From Sinorhizobium medicae (lineage in GTDB: Bacteria; Pseudomonadota; Alphaproteobacteria; Rhizobiales; Rhizobiaceae), in assembly GCF_007827695.1 (NCBI RefSeq), contig NZ_VITA01000016.1:62001-126000 (forward strand): 64,000 bases of DNA, in the 5' to 3' direction. Position 1 is the first letter of the stretch; the number at the start of each line of letters is the position of its first letter. Shown piece after piece: positions 7,458-16,996 of this stretch. The position numbers and the translations under genes are program-made. The notes beneath the pieces were generated by a model. That model saw only the letters and a list, made by a program, of their open reading frames with translations, was not told where the DNA came from and did no database searches.

Positions 7458-10400
7458 CTATTGATTTCCGGCCAGAAGGCGGTCAGTAGCCGCGCGGCCG
7501 GAAAGGCTGTTCAGTTCGAATCGCGCCGAATTGGAGCGCGGGTTCCACAGTCCTCTATCGATAGCCTCCAGCAGCCGCTCGGACATTTCCGAAAGCGCGG
7601 CCGGGTTCTTCTCGCGAAGAAACCCGAGAACCTTCTCGTCGGCGATATAGGCTCGATAGGCGGCCTCGAAGTGATGATCGCGCACCGCGCCTGTGGTCGC
7701 AGCGAAGGCGAACATGTAATCGACCGTCGCGGCGATTTCGAAGGCGCCCTTGTAGCCGTGCCGCATCACGCCGTCGATCCATTTCGGATTGACGACACGG
7801 CCACGCACGACGCGGCCGATCTCCTCCTCTAGCGAGCGGATGACGGGCTTTTCCGGGCGCGAATGGTCGTTGTGGTAGATGGCCGGACGCTGGCCGGCGA
7901 GATGCTCCGCCGCCGCGCTCATGCCGCCCTCGAACTGGTAATAGTCGTCGCTGTCGAGCAGATCGTGCTCGCGGTTGTCCTGGTTCTGGACAACAGCCTC
8001 TATCGAGCGCAGGCGATCCTCGAAAATGCCACGCTCCGCCTTTCCATCCTCGCCGGCACCGTAGGCATAGCCGCCCCAGGTGAGGTAAGCCTCTGCAAGA
8101 TCGCCGCGCGTTTGCCAGCCCTTCTCGTCGACAAGCGCTTGCAGGCCCGCGCCGTAAGCGCCGGGCTTCGAACCAAAGACACGATAGGAGGCACGGCGTT
8201 GAGCCTCTTTTGGGTCGGTGCCCCGCTCTTCCCATCGCCGCGCTTCGGCACGCATGCGGGCGGCGATCACATTGTCGGCATCGTCCTCGTCGAGAGCCCC
8301 GACGGCGCGGACCGCTTTGTCGAAGAGAGCGATCTGCTCCGGAAAAGCATCACGGAAGAAGCCGGAAATTCGCAAGGTGACGTCCACGCGGGGGCGGCCG
8401 AGGATGGCGAGCGGTACGATCTCGTATCCGGTCACCCGCCGCGAGGCCATGTCCCAGACGGGCTTGGCGCCGATCAGCGCCAAAGCCTGAGCGATGTCGT
8501 CGCCGCCCGTGCGCATGTTGGAAGTGCCCCAGGCCGTCAGTCCGAAGGAAGATGGCCACTCGCCATGATCCTGCAGATATCGGCGGATAAGCAATTCCGC
8601 CGATTTCTTGCCAAGCTCATAGGCCGCGGGCGTCGGCACGGAACGGCTGTCGACCGAATAGAAATTGCGGCCCGTCGGCAGCACGTCCGGCCGGCCGCGC
8701 GTCGGCGCACCGGACGGACCGGGGGCGACGAACCGGCCGTCGAGACCGGTCAGAAGACCCTTGATTTCCGCCTCGCCCGAACGCTCGATCGAGGGCTTCA
8801 GGCGCATCTCGACCTCGTCAAGTACGGCTCGGGTGTTGGCCCAATCCATCGAGCAGGCGATTTCGCCTGAAACGAGCTTCGCCGCAAGCAGTTCGATACG
8901 CTCGACGGTGTCGCCGGCGGTGCGCCAGGGCGCATCCGAGAGGGTCGCGAGGAGATCGGGCCTCGTACCGGTCCAAGGATCGGACATGACGCAATCCAGC
9001 GGGTCGAAGGGTTGGGTGCGTGGCAGTGCCGCTGCATACAACCCCAGGTCCGCCGCAATCGCACGCTGCAGGCTCTGATCCCCACCCTCACCCATGCCCC
9101 GCGGTACTCGGGCGAGCGCGACGGTGAGATCGGTCAGGAGCCGCCCCTTGGGCGCCAGGCCGAAAACGTGCAACCCGTCGCGGATCTGCATTTCCTTCAG
9201 GTCGCAGAGATAGGCGTCGAGCTTTTCGAGAGCCCGGTTTTCAGTGTCAGCCTTGTCGATGCCGGCGTCGTGATCAAGCCCGATATCTCGTACGAGGTCG
9301 AGAATCTGCCGGCTCAGCAGCCTCAGCCGGCGCGGATCGCCGCCAGCAGCCTCGTAATACTCATCGACCAGCGCCTCCAGGTCCTTCAGCGGTCCGTAGG
9401 ACTCGGCCCGCGTCAAAGGTGGCGTGAGATGGTCGATGATGACGGCACTCGTTCGCCGCTTGGCTTGCGTGCCCTCTCCGGGATCATTGACGATGAAGGG
9501 ATAAAGATGCGGCGTCGGACCGAAAATCGCCTCGGGATAGCAATCCTGGGAAAGCGCCAGCGCCTTTCCGGGAAGCCATTCGAGATTGCCATGTTTTCCC
9601 ATGTGAACGATGGCATGTGCGCCGAAAACCGCGCGCAGATAGGCATAGAAAGCAAGGTAGCCGTGCGGCGGCACAAGGTCCGGAGCGTGATAGGTTTCCT
9701 TCGGATCTATATTGTAGCCACGCGCCGGCTGGATGCCGACAAGCACTTCGCCGAAGCGCGCGAGCGGCAGGGCGAAGACGCCGTCGAGGAAGAACGGGTC
9801 GCCCTCGGGCGCGCCCCAACGCGCGGTCATCTCCTGATGAATCTTTTTCGGAAGAGTGCCTAAGAAGTCTCTGTATTGGCTCAGCGAAATCGTTTCGCGA
9901 ACTTCACGGTCGCGGCTCGCGGCATTTGTCGGCCCGGCCATCAGAAAACGCATGAGGGCGTCGCCGTCTTCGGGCACATCGCCGACAGCGTAACCCTCTG
10001 TCGCCATGGCCCTCAGCACCTCGATTGTCCCTGCTGGCGTGTCGAGTCCAACACCGTTGCCGAGCCGGCCGTCGCGGTTTGGATAATTGGCCATGACGAT
10101 GGCGACCCGGCGCCTTTGAGGTTGTGTTCGACGCAGGCGAGCCCAGTTCGAGGCAAGGCGCGCGGCAAAACGGACACGGTCTGCGAGCGGCTCGTGGCCG
10201 ACGATGTTCGCTTCGACGAGCGGATCATAAATCGACGCTGCCTTGAACGATACGGCGCGCGAGAGGACGCGCCCATCGACTTCCGGCAAGGCGACGTTCA
10301 TGCCGAGATCGCGCGCCATCAACCCTTGCGCCGAGGCTTCCCAGGCCTCCCGCGACGACCCGGAAAAGATCACCTGCAGCACCGGCGCGCCGTTTGCTTC

Positions 10401-11279
10401 GAGTACGGTCGGCCGGCGATCCGCGCCGGGAGCGGAGACGGCAAAGCCGGTTGCGTTCATCACGACATCCGGCACAGCCTCGGCGAAGATCGCTTCGAGT
10501 GTTCCGATCGAGACCTGATCCTTGAGACTGGAGACGAAAACAGGAAGTGCCCGCACACCCTCGGCCGCAAGCGCCTCGATCAGCGCTTCCACCGGTTTCG
10601 TCTCCCCGCTCTGCACGAGAGCACGGTAGAAGCAGATGGCGACCATCGGTTCGGATTCCGGACTGTCCGCCGGATCTTTGTCGCCCCGACGCAGTTCCGA
10701 CAGGCGCCCCCATTCCTCGACGCCGATTACCCCCGCGCCGGGCCACCAGATACCGGCCTTGAGCAGCGGCCGCGCCTGCTGCGGCTTCTCGCAGCCATCG
10801 ATCAGTGCCTCTGCATAATCGAGGAGAAGGGCGGCATTATCGGCGCCGCCTTCGTTGAAATAGGCCCAAAGGTGCTGACGGTCTTCCACTGACACGGTCG
10901 AAAAGGGATCGAGGCCGGGGTCCCGCTTGTCGTCACCCGGCAAGACAGCAATCTGGAACTTGTTGGTGACCGCGGCGGCGTACAGCGCCTCCACGATATA
11001 GCGGAAGTAGCTTGCACCGCCGAGCGTCCGAACGATGATCAGTTTCGCATGTCTCGCCGTGCGCTCGACATAAGTGTCGACGGACATCGGATGCATGAGA
11101 TTCATCAAGCTGGCGATCCGCAGGCTTCTTGCGCCCGCGCGCTGGCGGTGGGCAGCAGCGACCGAGGCAAGCTCCGTATCGGCCGCGGAGAGGAACACGA
11201 TGTCGCCCGGGCTCTGCCCGAGGTCGATCGCCTCGTTGCCGTCGGCGATCGTACCTTTCTGGGCTAGGAGGAGATGCAT
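7458..11279 (-). CDS. cobN: Cobaltochelatase subunit CobN
   Basis: Large subunit of the ATP-dependent aerobic cobaltochelatase, which with CobS and CobT inserts cobalt into hydrogenobyrinic acid a,c-diamide. The 1273 residues are the normal full length. The CobN/BchH family is recognisable throughout, for example in NYPNRDGRLGNGVGLDTPAG, IVHMGKHGNLEWLPGKALAL and the C-terminal NPKWIDGVMRHGYKGAFEI. GAGGAG precedes the ATG. It lies between cobW and cobO in the riboswitch operon. CobS and CobT are not in the window. Confidence 0.97.
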   Translation of the reverse strand: MHLLLAQKGTIADGNEAIDLGQSPGDIVFLSAADTELASVAAAHRQRAGARSLRIASLMNLMHPMSVDTYVERTARHAKLIIVRTLGGASYFRYIVEALYAAAVTNKFQIAVLPGDDKRDPGLDPFSTVSVEDRQHLWAYFNEGGADNAALLLDYAEALIDGCEKPQQARPLLKAGIWWPGAGVIGVEEWGRLSELRRGDKDPADSPESEPMVAICFYRALVQSGETKPVEALIEALAAEGVRALPVFVSSLKDQVSIGTLEAIFAEAVPDVVMNATGFAVSAPGADRRPTVLEANGAPVLQVIFSGSSREAWEASAQGLMARDLGMNVALPEVDGRVLSRAVSFKAASIYDPLVEANIVGHEPLADRVRFAARLASNWARLRRTQPQRRRVAIVMANYPNRDGRLGNGVGLDTPAGTIEVLRAMATEGYAVGDVPEDGDALMRFLMAGPTNAASRDREVRETISLSQYRDFLGTLPKKIHQEMTARWGAPEGDPFFLDGVFALPLARFGEVLVGIQPARGYNIDPKETYHAPDLVPPHGYLAFYAYLRAVFGAHAIVHMGKHGNLEWLPGKALALSQDCYPEAIFGPTPHLYPFIVNDPGEGTQAKRRTSAVIIDHLTPPLTRAESYGPLKDLEALVDEYYEAAGGDPRRLRLLSRQILDLVRDIGLDHDAGIDKADTENRALEKLDAYLCDLKEMQIRDGLHVFGLAPKGRLLTDLTVALARVPRGMGEGGDQSLQRAIAADLGLYAAALPRTQPFDPLDCVMSDPWTGTRPDLLATLSDAPWRTAGDTVERIELLAAKLVSGEIACSMDWANTRAVLDEVEMRLKPSIERSGEAEIKGLLTGLDGRFVAPGPSGAPTRGRPDVLPTGRNFYSVDSRSVPTPAAYELGKKSAELLIRRYLQDHGEWPSSFGLTAWGTSNMRTGGDDIAQALALIGAKPVWDMASRRVTGYEIVPLAILGRPRVDVTLRISGFFRDAFPEQIALFDKAVRAVGALDEDDADNVIAARMRAEARRWEERGTDPKEAQRRASYRVFGSKPGAYGAGLQALVDEKGWQTRGDLAEAYLTWGGYAYGAGEDGKAERGIFEDRLRSIEAVVQNQDNREHDLLDSDDYYQFEGGMSAAAEHLAGQRPAIYHNDHSRPEKPVIRSLEEEIGRVVRGRVVNPKWIDGVMRHGYKGAFEIAATVDYMFAFAATTGAVRDHHFEAAYRAYIADEKVLGFLREKNPAALSEMSERLLEAIDRGLWNPRSNSARFELNSLSGRAATDRLLAGNQ

Positions 11280-11318
11280 GGATGCTCCTCGATTTCCGCG
11301 CGCAAGGTCAAAACCACC

Positions 11319-12383
11319 TTACACAAGTGCCGATATTGCCGCCCGCAGGGCAGGCTCATCCATGTCATGCAGGCCTATGACGACCAGCCGTGTGCTGCGC
11401 GTTTCGCCCGGAGCCCATGCGCGATCGAAATACTGGTCGATGCGGCTGCCCACCGCCTGTATCAGGAGGCGCATCGATTTGCCGGGAACGTCGACGAAAC
11501 CCTTGAGGCGCAGCACGTCGTGCTGTGCGATCACATTTCTGAGCCGTTCCACGAAAACGGCAGGATCGGCTATGGCACCCAGTTCGACGACGAAGCTGTC
11601 GAATTCGTCGTGATCATGCTCCTCGCCCGCCTCGTGCTCCATCTCGTGGTGAGACTTGCGGTTGACGATGTCGCCCTCCGTACCCACCCCGAGCCCGAGC
11701 AGGATGGCAGCTGCTACCTCACCGTTCTTCGCCTCGATCATGGTGGGCTTGCGGTTGATGCGTGAGGCCACTTCATCGCGCACCGACTTCAACCCCGCGG
11801 CATCGATGAGATCCGTCTTGTTGAGAACGATGAGGTCGGCAGCTGTGAGCTGGTCCTCGAAGAGTTCTTCGAGCGGGCTCTCATGATCGAGATTTTCATC
11901 GCCTGCGCGGAGTGCGTCCACCTTGTCATGATCGTCTGCGAAGCGGCCCGCGGCAACGGCGGCGCTATCGACGACGGTAACGACGCCGTCGACCGTTACC
12001 TCGCTGCGGATGTCCGGCCAGTTGAATGCCGCGACGAGCGGCTGCGGCAGCGCCAGGCCCGAGGTCTCGATGATGATATGGTCCGGACGGTTCTCTCTTT
12101 CGAGCAGCTTCGTCATGGTCGGAATGAAGTCGTCGGCAACAGTGCAGCAAATGCAGCCATTGGTCAGCTCGATGATATCATCCTCCGTGCAGGCTTCAGC
12201 TCCGCAACCCTTCAACACGTCGCCGTCGACGCCTAGGTCGCCGAACTCGTTGATGATCAGCGCGATGCGCTTGCCGTCGGCATTCTGCAGCAGATTGCGG
12301 ATCATCGTCGTCTTGCCGGCACCGAGAAACCCGGTGATGACGGTAGCGGGAATCTTGCCCTGCTGAGACTTCGCGAGTGTCAT
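11319..12383 (-). CDS. cobW: Cobalamin biosynthesis protein CobW (GTPase metallochaperone)
   Basis: G3E-family GTPase thought to deliver cobalt to the chelatase. 354 residues. The P-loop is GFLGAGKTTMIRN near residue 20, the metal-binding motif is CICC at about residue 94 (NGCICCTVADDF), and the guanine-specificity motif is NKTD (VLNKTDLID). A His/Asp-rich stretch (HHEMEHEAGEEHDHDEF) lies between the GTPase and the C-terminal CobW_C domain. It sits four bases after cobP and just before cobN, which fits a cobalt-supply role. Confidence 0.95.
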   Translation of the reverse strand: MTLAKSQQGKIPATVITGFLGAGKTTMIRNLLQNADGKRIALIINEFGDLGVDGDVLKGCGAEACTEDDIIELTNGCICCTVADDFIPTMTKLLERENRPDHIIIETSGLALPQPLVAAFNWPDIRSEVTVDGVVTVVDSAAVAAGRFADDHDKVDALRAGDENLDHESPLEELFEDQLTAADLIVLNKTDLIDAAGLKSVRDEVASRINRKPTMIEAKNGEVAAAILLGLGVGTEGDIVNRKSHHEMEHEAGEEHDHDEFDSFVVELGAIADPAVFVERLRNVIAQHDVLRLKGFVDVPGKSMRLLIQAVGSRIDQYFDRAWAPGETRSTRLVVIGLHDMDEPALRAAISALV

Positions 12384-12386
12384 GGA

Positions 12387-12914
12387 TCAACCCTTCATTT
12401 TCAGCGGCAGTCCGGCCGCGACAAAGTAAACTTCTGCGGATTTCTCCGCCACGATCTGGTGGAGCCGGCCGGAGTGATCGCGAAAGTCGCGCGCCATCCG
12501 ATTGTCCGGGACAATTCCGAGACCGACCTCATTTGAAACGAACACGAGGCGCGAGCGTGCCTCGGGCAGGAAGGCGGCGAGCGCTGCGAATTCAGCGTCC
12601 ATGTCGCGCTCCTCCATCATCAGGTTGGTCACCCACAGGGTCAGGCAGTCGATGAGGACAGCACGCCCGGGATCATTGATTCGGCGAAGCAGTCCCACGA
12701 GCTCGAGCGGTTCCTCATGGGTGGTCCAGCCCTTGCCCTGCCGTGCAGCCTGATGAAGGACGATGCGTTCCCGCATCTCCTGGTCAAAAGCCCGGCCCGT
12801 CGCAAGGTAATGCATCGGCAACCCGAAGGTCTCGACGCGCTTTTCTGCGAAACTGGATTTGCCGGAGCGAGCGCCGCCCAACACGAGGGTGGGGCCGACG
12901 GAGGAAGTGGCCAT
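12387..12914 (-). CDS. cobP: Adenosylcobinamide kinase / adenosylcobinamide-phosphate guanylyltransferase
   Basis: Bifunctional enzyme (CobP, CobU in enterics) that phosphorylates adenosylcobinamide and adds GMP during nucleotide-loop assembly. 175 residues, the normal length. The P-loop [13 protein letters not shown] is near the N-terminus. [14 protein letters not shown] and [19 protein letters not shown] are highly characteristic, the His/Arg region including the guanylylation site being intact. First gene of the cob operon, directly behind the riboswitch and its terminator. Confidence 0.96.
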   Translation of the reverse strand: MATSSVGPTLVLGGARSGKSSFAEKRVETFGLPMHYLATGRAFDQEMRERIVLHQAARQGKGWTTHEEPLELVGLLRRINDPGRAVLIDCLTLWVTNLMMEERDMDAEFAALAAFLPEARSRLVFVSNEVGLGIVPDNRMARDFRDHSGRLHQIVAEKSAEVYFVAAGLPLKMKG

Positions 12915-12941
12915 GCTGCTCGCCTCAACTCTGGGTACGGA

Positions 12942-12972
12942 GGCAAAAGCAAAAGCGCGCGCAATAAGCGCG
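12942..12972 (-). terminator. Intrinsic terminator, likely riboswitch expression platform
   Basis: On the minus strand the stem CGCGC (12972-12968), loop TTATT and GCGCG (12962-12958) is followed after CGC by TTTTGCTTTT. It lies between the B12 aptamer and the cobP start. This is where a terminator-type switch would act. The stem is short, so translation control is an alternative. Confidence 0.6.
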
Positions 12973-13048
12973 TTCGATCAGAAATCTATGAGCCACGACA
13001 ACCTCCGTGCTGGCATTGGGGAGCATCTCCCCTCGGGCGGAATACCCT

Positions 13049-13441
13049 GACGGATGGCAGGTCTCCTGGCTCACGGCGCCACGGTCCTCGTCCGCACGTT
13101 TCCGACGGACCGATCCGGTCCGGAAAACGATGCGCAGAAGACCGAACGGTTCGCCTCGCCTTCCCGGCGTCTGCGGCATCGCGAAAGGCGGACGATTCGT
13201 AGAAGAAGAGGCGTCCTGCCCGGCTGATCGCGATGCCACGCCAGTGGCTTTTCCGGTATCCTGCCGAGGTTCGACGAAACTGCCCCATGCAGCGCCTCGA
13301 AACCGGCAAAATCCCCGATGGCGAACCCTGACCGTTCTACAGTCGCGGGGTCGGCTGCGATAAGGGCGCCCGGCATGGGTCCGCCCCGTCACATTCCCAT
13401 TTACTCCCTCGCCCCACCTCGGCACGAGGGAACCATCCATG
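13049..13441 (-). promoter_or_regulatory. Cobalamin (B12) riboswitch of the cob operon
   Basis: Minus-strand elements occur in the right order: an AAATGGGAATGTGACGGGG-type start region near 13400, the core GCCGACCCCGCGACTGT near 13350, GCCACTG around 13245, CGGGAAGG near 13165, and the closing B12 box GAGCCAGGAGACCTGCC at about 13071-13055. It should shut off cobPWNO-EamA when adenosylcobalamin is plentiful. The span of about 390 bases is longer than most, because of an extended region between the core and the B12 box. Confidence 0.93.
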
Positions 13442-13447
13442 CTGCGT

Positions 13448-13476
13448 TAATTATGAAGCGTTGGCGGCAAAGTCAA
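13448..13476 (-). promoter_or_regulatory. Sigma70-type promoter of the cob operon
   Basis: TTGACT at 13476-13471, exactly 17 bases, then TAATTA at 13453-13448 on the minus strand. The predicted start is around 13441, which coincides with the 5' edge of the riboswitch. Confidence 0.8.
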
Positions 13477-13677
13477 TCGACGGCCTGCGACAGCGCGTCC
13501 GCCGATTACGGCAGAAGCGCGCTTTCGGCTACTCCGAACGGGTAGGCAGACGGTTCCGCCCACATCATGGTAATAATCACGCTTGGGGTCCGCCGACATC
13601 GTGTCGATACGGTCATTCTCATTCACGCTCATGATCGCGGCTTTCATTGGCCGCAGAGGATCATCGTGGAGGGTGCG

Positions 13678-14562
13678 ATGTTTGACTTGCGTCGTGTCGC
13701 AGTCGCTGCGTTGGGGGCAGCGCTTTACGGTTCCACACCGACAATTGCGGCCGAACCAGTTGGAGAGGCGGTCCGAATCAGGACCTCGGTCACCGGCAGC
13801 GGTGGACCGCTCGCGGAGCGGGACGCCGTTCATCGTGATGAGCGAATAAGCACGTCCAGATCGGGCCTCGGTCAATTCGTGTTCCGCGACGGCAGTAAAT
13901 TGGCAGTGGGAGCCGGCTCTTCCGTCGTCATCGACAACTTCGTCTTCGACGACGCAAAAACCGTACAGAAACTGACCGTCGCCGCTGCCAAGGGAACGTT
14001 CCGATGGATCAGCGGGAATTCGAAGCACTCGGCCTATCAGATCCTGACGCCGGCCGGAACGATCGGCGTACGCGGAACCGTTTTCGATTTCTACATCGGC
14101 AAGGATGGAACGACAGCGATTGTTCTTTTGGAGGGGGCGGCCCGATTCTGCGGCCCGGCGGGGTGTCAGCAACTCACGCGCCGCTGCGATTGCGTGATCG
14201 CAAAACGCGACGGCACCATGACGGACACGCATAGAGCCGGGCGCAGCACGCTTTCGACGCTCGGCAACCGTAAAGCCCTTCCCTTCCTTTCAGGCGATCA
14301 AAAACTGTCCGCCTCCTTCGGGAGCATGAGCGGCAGTTGCGGAATTTCTGCGGCAATCGAGATCAAGCCGACAGCTCCGCACCGGGCACGCCCGCCGGAA
14401 AGAGCAACCCCGCAGAAGGCGCGCCCGGGCAAGACGCGCAGCAACGAGCCCGGTAAACGAGGTCTCGACAAGGGAAAGAAGGGACAAGATTCGGGGAAAA
14501 AGGGGCAGGACACCGGCAAGAAAGGCCAACTGGATACCGGTACGAAGAAGGGCCGCGGCTGA
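13678..14562 (+). CDS. FecR-domain secreted protein
   Basis: Exported protein of 294 residues from the ATG at 13678, chosen because GGAGGG stands just upstream and a signal peptide follows directly (RRVAVAALGAALYGSTPTIAA). The FecR domain spans about residues 55-165, with the segments RISTSRSGLGQFVFRDGSKLAV and YQILTPAGTIGVRGTVFDFY. The C-terminus is basic and low in complexity, with GKKGQD-like repeats. It is convergent with a CHASE2 cyclase gene, a recurrent pairing in proteobacteria. Its partner and function are unknown. An adapter role at the cell surface is possible. Confidence 0.85.
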   Translation: MFDLRRVAVAALGAALYGSTPTIAAEPVGEAVRIRTSVTGSGGPLAERDAVHRDERISTSRSGLGQFVFRDGSKLAVGAGSSVVIDNFVFDDAKTVQKLTVAAAKGTFRWISGNSKHSAYQILTPAGTIGVRGTVFDFYIGKDGTTAIVLLEGAARFCGPAGCQQLTRRCDCVIAKRDGTMTDTHRAGRSTLSTLGNRKALPFLSGDQKLSASFGSMSGSCGISAAIEIKPTAPHRARPPERATPQKARPGKTRSNEPGKRGLDKGKKGQDSGKKGQDTGKKGQLDTGTKKGRG

Positions 14563-14589
14563 ACGGGAGGAGACCCCTCCTCATGCGGG

Positions 14590-16767
14590 CTATTCAGCCG
14601 ACCTGCCCTCGTTCTCGACGGCCATTTGTTCACCTGCGAAATGTTCCGCCCGGCGCGTGATCCGGCGGTAGAAATCCGACAATCCACCACATAGAGCCGA
14701 CGCCTTTAGCTTCGCCGCATTCACGATTTCGCGACGCGGACGAAATCTCAATCGCAGAGATCCGATCAACTGCTCATGAAGGTGCTGCAGCTCTGAAAAC
14801 TCGGGCGATGCGGCCACCCGCTCGTCACCCACGACGGCAAAGACCTGTGTTCGCGTGCTCTTGCCTTTCAACCCCAGCGACCCTGCCTCGAGCAAGGCGC
14901 ATCTGCCGGCCGCTTTTGCCGCCGTATCGGATATCAGAATGTCGAAGCCTACATCCTTGCAGGCGGCCTCGATCCGAGCAGCGACATTGACCGCGTCACC
15001 AACCGCGGAATAGTTGAAGTGCATCTCCGCTCCCATGTTGCCGACGCAGGCAACCCCGGTATGAATGCCCACGCCGATGGCCACCGTTTGCTTGCTGCCG
15101 AAACCGAACGCATCGCTCTCATTCAGACGAGCGAGCGTTTCGCGCATGGCCAGGGCGGCGCGGACGGCTTTGCCCGTGTGATCGGCGACGTCAACAGGCG
15201 CGTTCCAGAATGCCATGATCGAATCGCCGATAAACTTGTCCAGCGTGCCCTCGTTCGCGATCACGTGGCGGCTCAACGCATCGAGAAGCGTATTGAGGAA
15301 CCGGACCACCTCTCCCGGCGTGAGGCGCTCGCTCATCTCCGTAAAATTGCGCACGTCGACGAACATGATGGTCAATTCCCGATCGTCACCGCCAAGACGC
15401 AGGGCGTCTTGCGTATGCTCGATTCGATAGAGTAGCGACGGCGACAAGTATTGCCCAAAGGCGCGCCGCACCACGCGCCGCTCCCGGTCGATGACCAGGA
15501 AACGATAGGCCGTTGCCGCAAAATGGGTGATCGATCCGGCGAGAATGGGCGCCAGGGGGTCGAGTAACAAGCCCCCATAGAGAAAGGCGGACCAGGAGGC
15601 CACGAGGGCCAGCGCCGTTATCATGAGGCCGCATCCAAGCGCGACGGCTGGGCTGACGAAGGTGGTCAGCAGGACGAGCAGAATTCCGGCCACGGCAATG
15701 GCGAGTATCTCCAGCCCGTCTGCCCAATCCGGCCGTGAGAGAAACCGGCCGGACAGAACCTGTTCGACGGTCTGCGCGTGCAGCGACACGCCGGGCACGT
15801 TGTGCCCAAGCGCGGTGGTCCGAATATCCTGAAGGCCCGCTGCCGACGTGCCCACAAAGACAATGCTGCCTTCGATGGCCGCCCGCGTTTCAGAGGAGGC
15901 GCCGGCGGGCGCCAGCACCTGGCCGGCCGAGACATATCTTTCAGCACGGTCGGGACTGACATAAAGCCAGAGCTCACCGGTTGCCGTGACCGGCACGACG
16001 AACGCCCCAACCTTTATCAGTGTGATTGTGTCGGGTATGTCCGGAGCACCGGCAATAACGTATGTGGAGACCCCTTGGGCAACGCGGAGCGCTTCAATCG
16101 CCAGGTTCGGATAGAGCTGGCCGCCATCACTCAACAGCAGCGGGACGGCGCGCACGACCGCGGACCGGCTCCCGGGATTGAGACTGATATGTCCTAATCC
16201 GGCAGCACTGGTTTCGAGTTGCGACCTCAAAGGCGTCGCGGCCGTCAGTCGCGGCGGGGCATCGAACGGGCTTTCACCGGTGAAGGCGAAACCGGCTTTC
16301 ACCGGTGGCCGGTAGTCTCCTGCATTTGAAAGGCCGAAGCCGAGGACGACGGGCCGGTCGGCGATGGACCGGGCAAATATCTCGTCATTGTCCGGCAGTA
16401 GCCCGAGGAGATCGGGATCGACGCCGGCGACATCGCGCATGACGCTGCGTGGCGACAGACGGTCGGGTTCGGAGAACAGGATGTCAAAGGCAATGACCGC
16501 CGCACCCAGTTCCGAGAGCCTGTCCACCAAGGCCGCAATGCGATCGCGCGGCCACGGCCACTGGCCGAACTCTGAGAGCGATGCCTCGTCGATGTCGACG
16601 ACGCGAACGGGAACGTTCTCGAAGCTGCGCGGCGCCAGGCGTTGATATTCATCGAAGGTGAGGTCGCGGGCGAGCCGCAGAAGTGGTGGGTCGCTTGCAC
16701 GCAGGGTCGTAAGCGCCGCCACGATCACAAGGCCGACGATGACCCCAAATAGCTGCGTGCGTGTCAT
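14590..16767 (-). CDS. CHASE2-domain adenylate/guanylate cyclase
   Basis: Membrane receptor cyclase making cAMP or cGMP. From the chosen ATG (preceded by GAAGGGCG) it is 725 residues. Order of parts: an N-terminal helix, an extracytoplasmic CHASE2 sensor (about 25-345), three membrane helices (about 355-420), then a class III cyclase domain (about 470-690). Catalytic landmarks are TIMFVDVRNFTEMSERL (metal-binding Asp) and LDKFIGDSIMAFWNAP. The frame extends to 16860 with three earlier possible starts, but none has a good ribosome site. The CHASE2 ligand is unknown. Confidence 0.9.
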   Translation of the reverse strand: MTRTQLFGVIVGLVIVAALTTLRASDPPLLRLARDLTFDEYQRLAPRSFENVPVRVVDIDEASLSEFGQWPWPRDRIAALVDRLSELGAAVIAFDILFSEPDRLSPRSVMRDVAGVDPDLLGLLPDNDEIFARSIADRPVVLGFGLSNAGDYRPPVKAGFAFTGESPFDAPPRLTAATPLRSQLETSAAGLGHISLNPGSRSAVVRAVPLLLSDGGQLYPNLAIEALRVAQGVSTYVIAGAPDIPDTITLIKVGAFVVPVTATGELWLYVSPDRAERYVSAGQVLAPAGASSETRAAIEGSIVFVGTSAAGLQDIRTTALGHNVPGVSLHAQTVEQVLSGRFLSRPDWADGLEILAIAVAGILLVLLTTFVSPAVALGCGLMITALALVASWSAFLYGGLLLDPLAPILAGSITHFAATAYRFLVIDRERRVVRRAFGQYLSPSLLYRIEHTQDALRLGGDDRELTIMFVDVRNFTEMSERLTPGEVVRFLNTLLDALSRHVIANEGTLDKFIGDSIMAFWNAPVDVADHTGKAVRAALAMRETLARLNESDAFGFGSKQTVAIGVGIHTGVACVGNMGAEMHFNYSAVGDAVNVAARIEAACKDVGFDILISDTAAKAAGRCALLEAGSLGLKGKSTRTQVFAVVGDERVAASPEFSELQHLHEQLIGSLRLRFRPRREIVNAAKLKASALCGGLSDFYRRITRRAEHFAGEQMAVENEGRSAE

Positions 16768-16888
16768 GGCAGCGCCCTTCGCGCCGGACGCCGTCGCCAT
16801 AGCGGCGAAAAAACCGTCCTGCCCCGAAGCCATGCTGCATTTTTCGCAGGGCGTATGCAACGGAGAACATTAGGAGGGGTTGAGCGCC

Positions 16889-16996
16889 TTAAAAACAATT
16901 CCAGGAAAAGTGCGTAGCGGTTTTCCGTCCGGATTTGCGGCAAAGTAAAGGATTAGAGAGTTTCCGCGATTCGGAAAAAAGCGGAAATGCTCTAAC
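16889..16996 (+). repeat. Rhizobial intergenic repeat, copy A
   Basis: About 108 bp, running from AAAAACAATTCCAGG to GCGGAAATGCTCTAAC. It aligns along its length with 55495-55600, sharing blocks such as GTAGCGGTTTT, CGTCCGGATT and GCGGAAAT. Its right end overlaps the stop codon of the hydrolase gene. Length and layout recall the described RIME family, a match I could not test. Confidence 0.7.
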
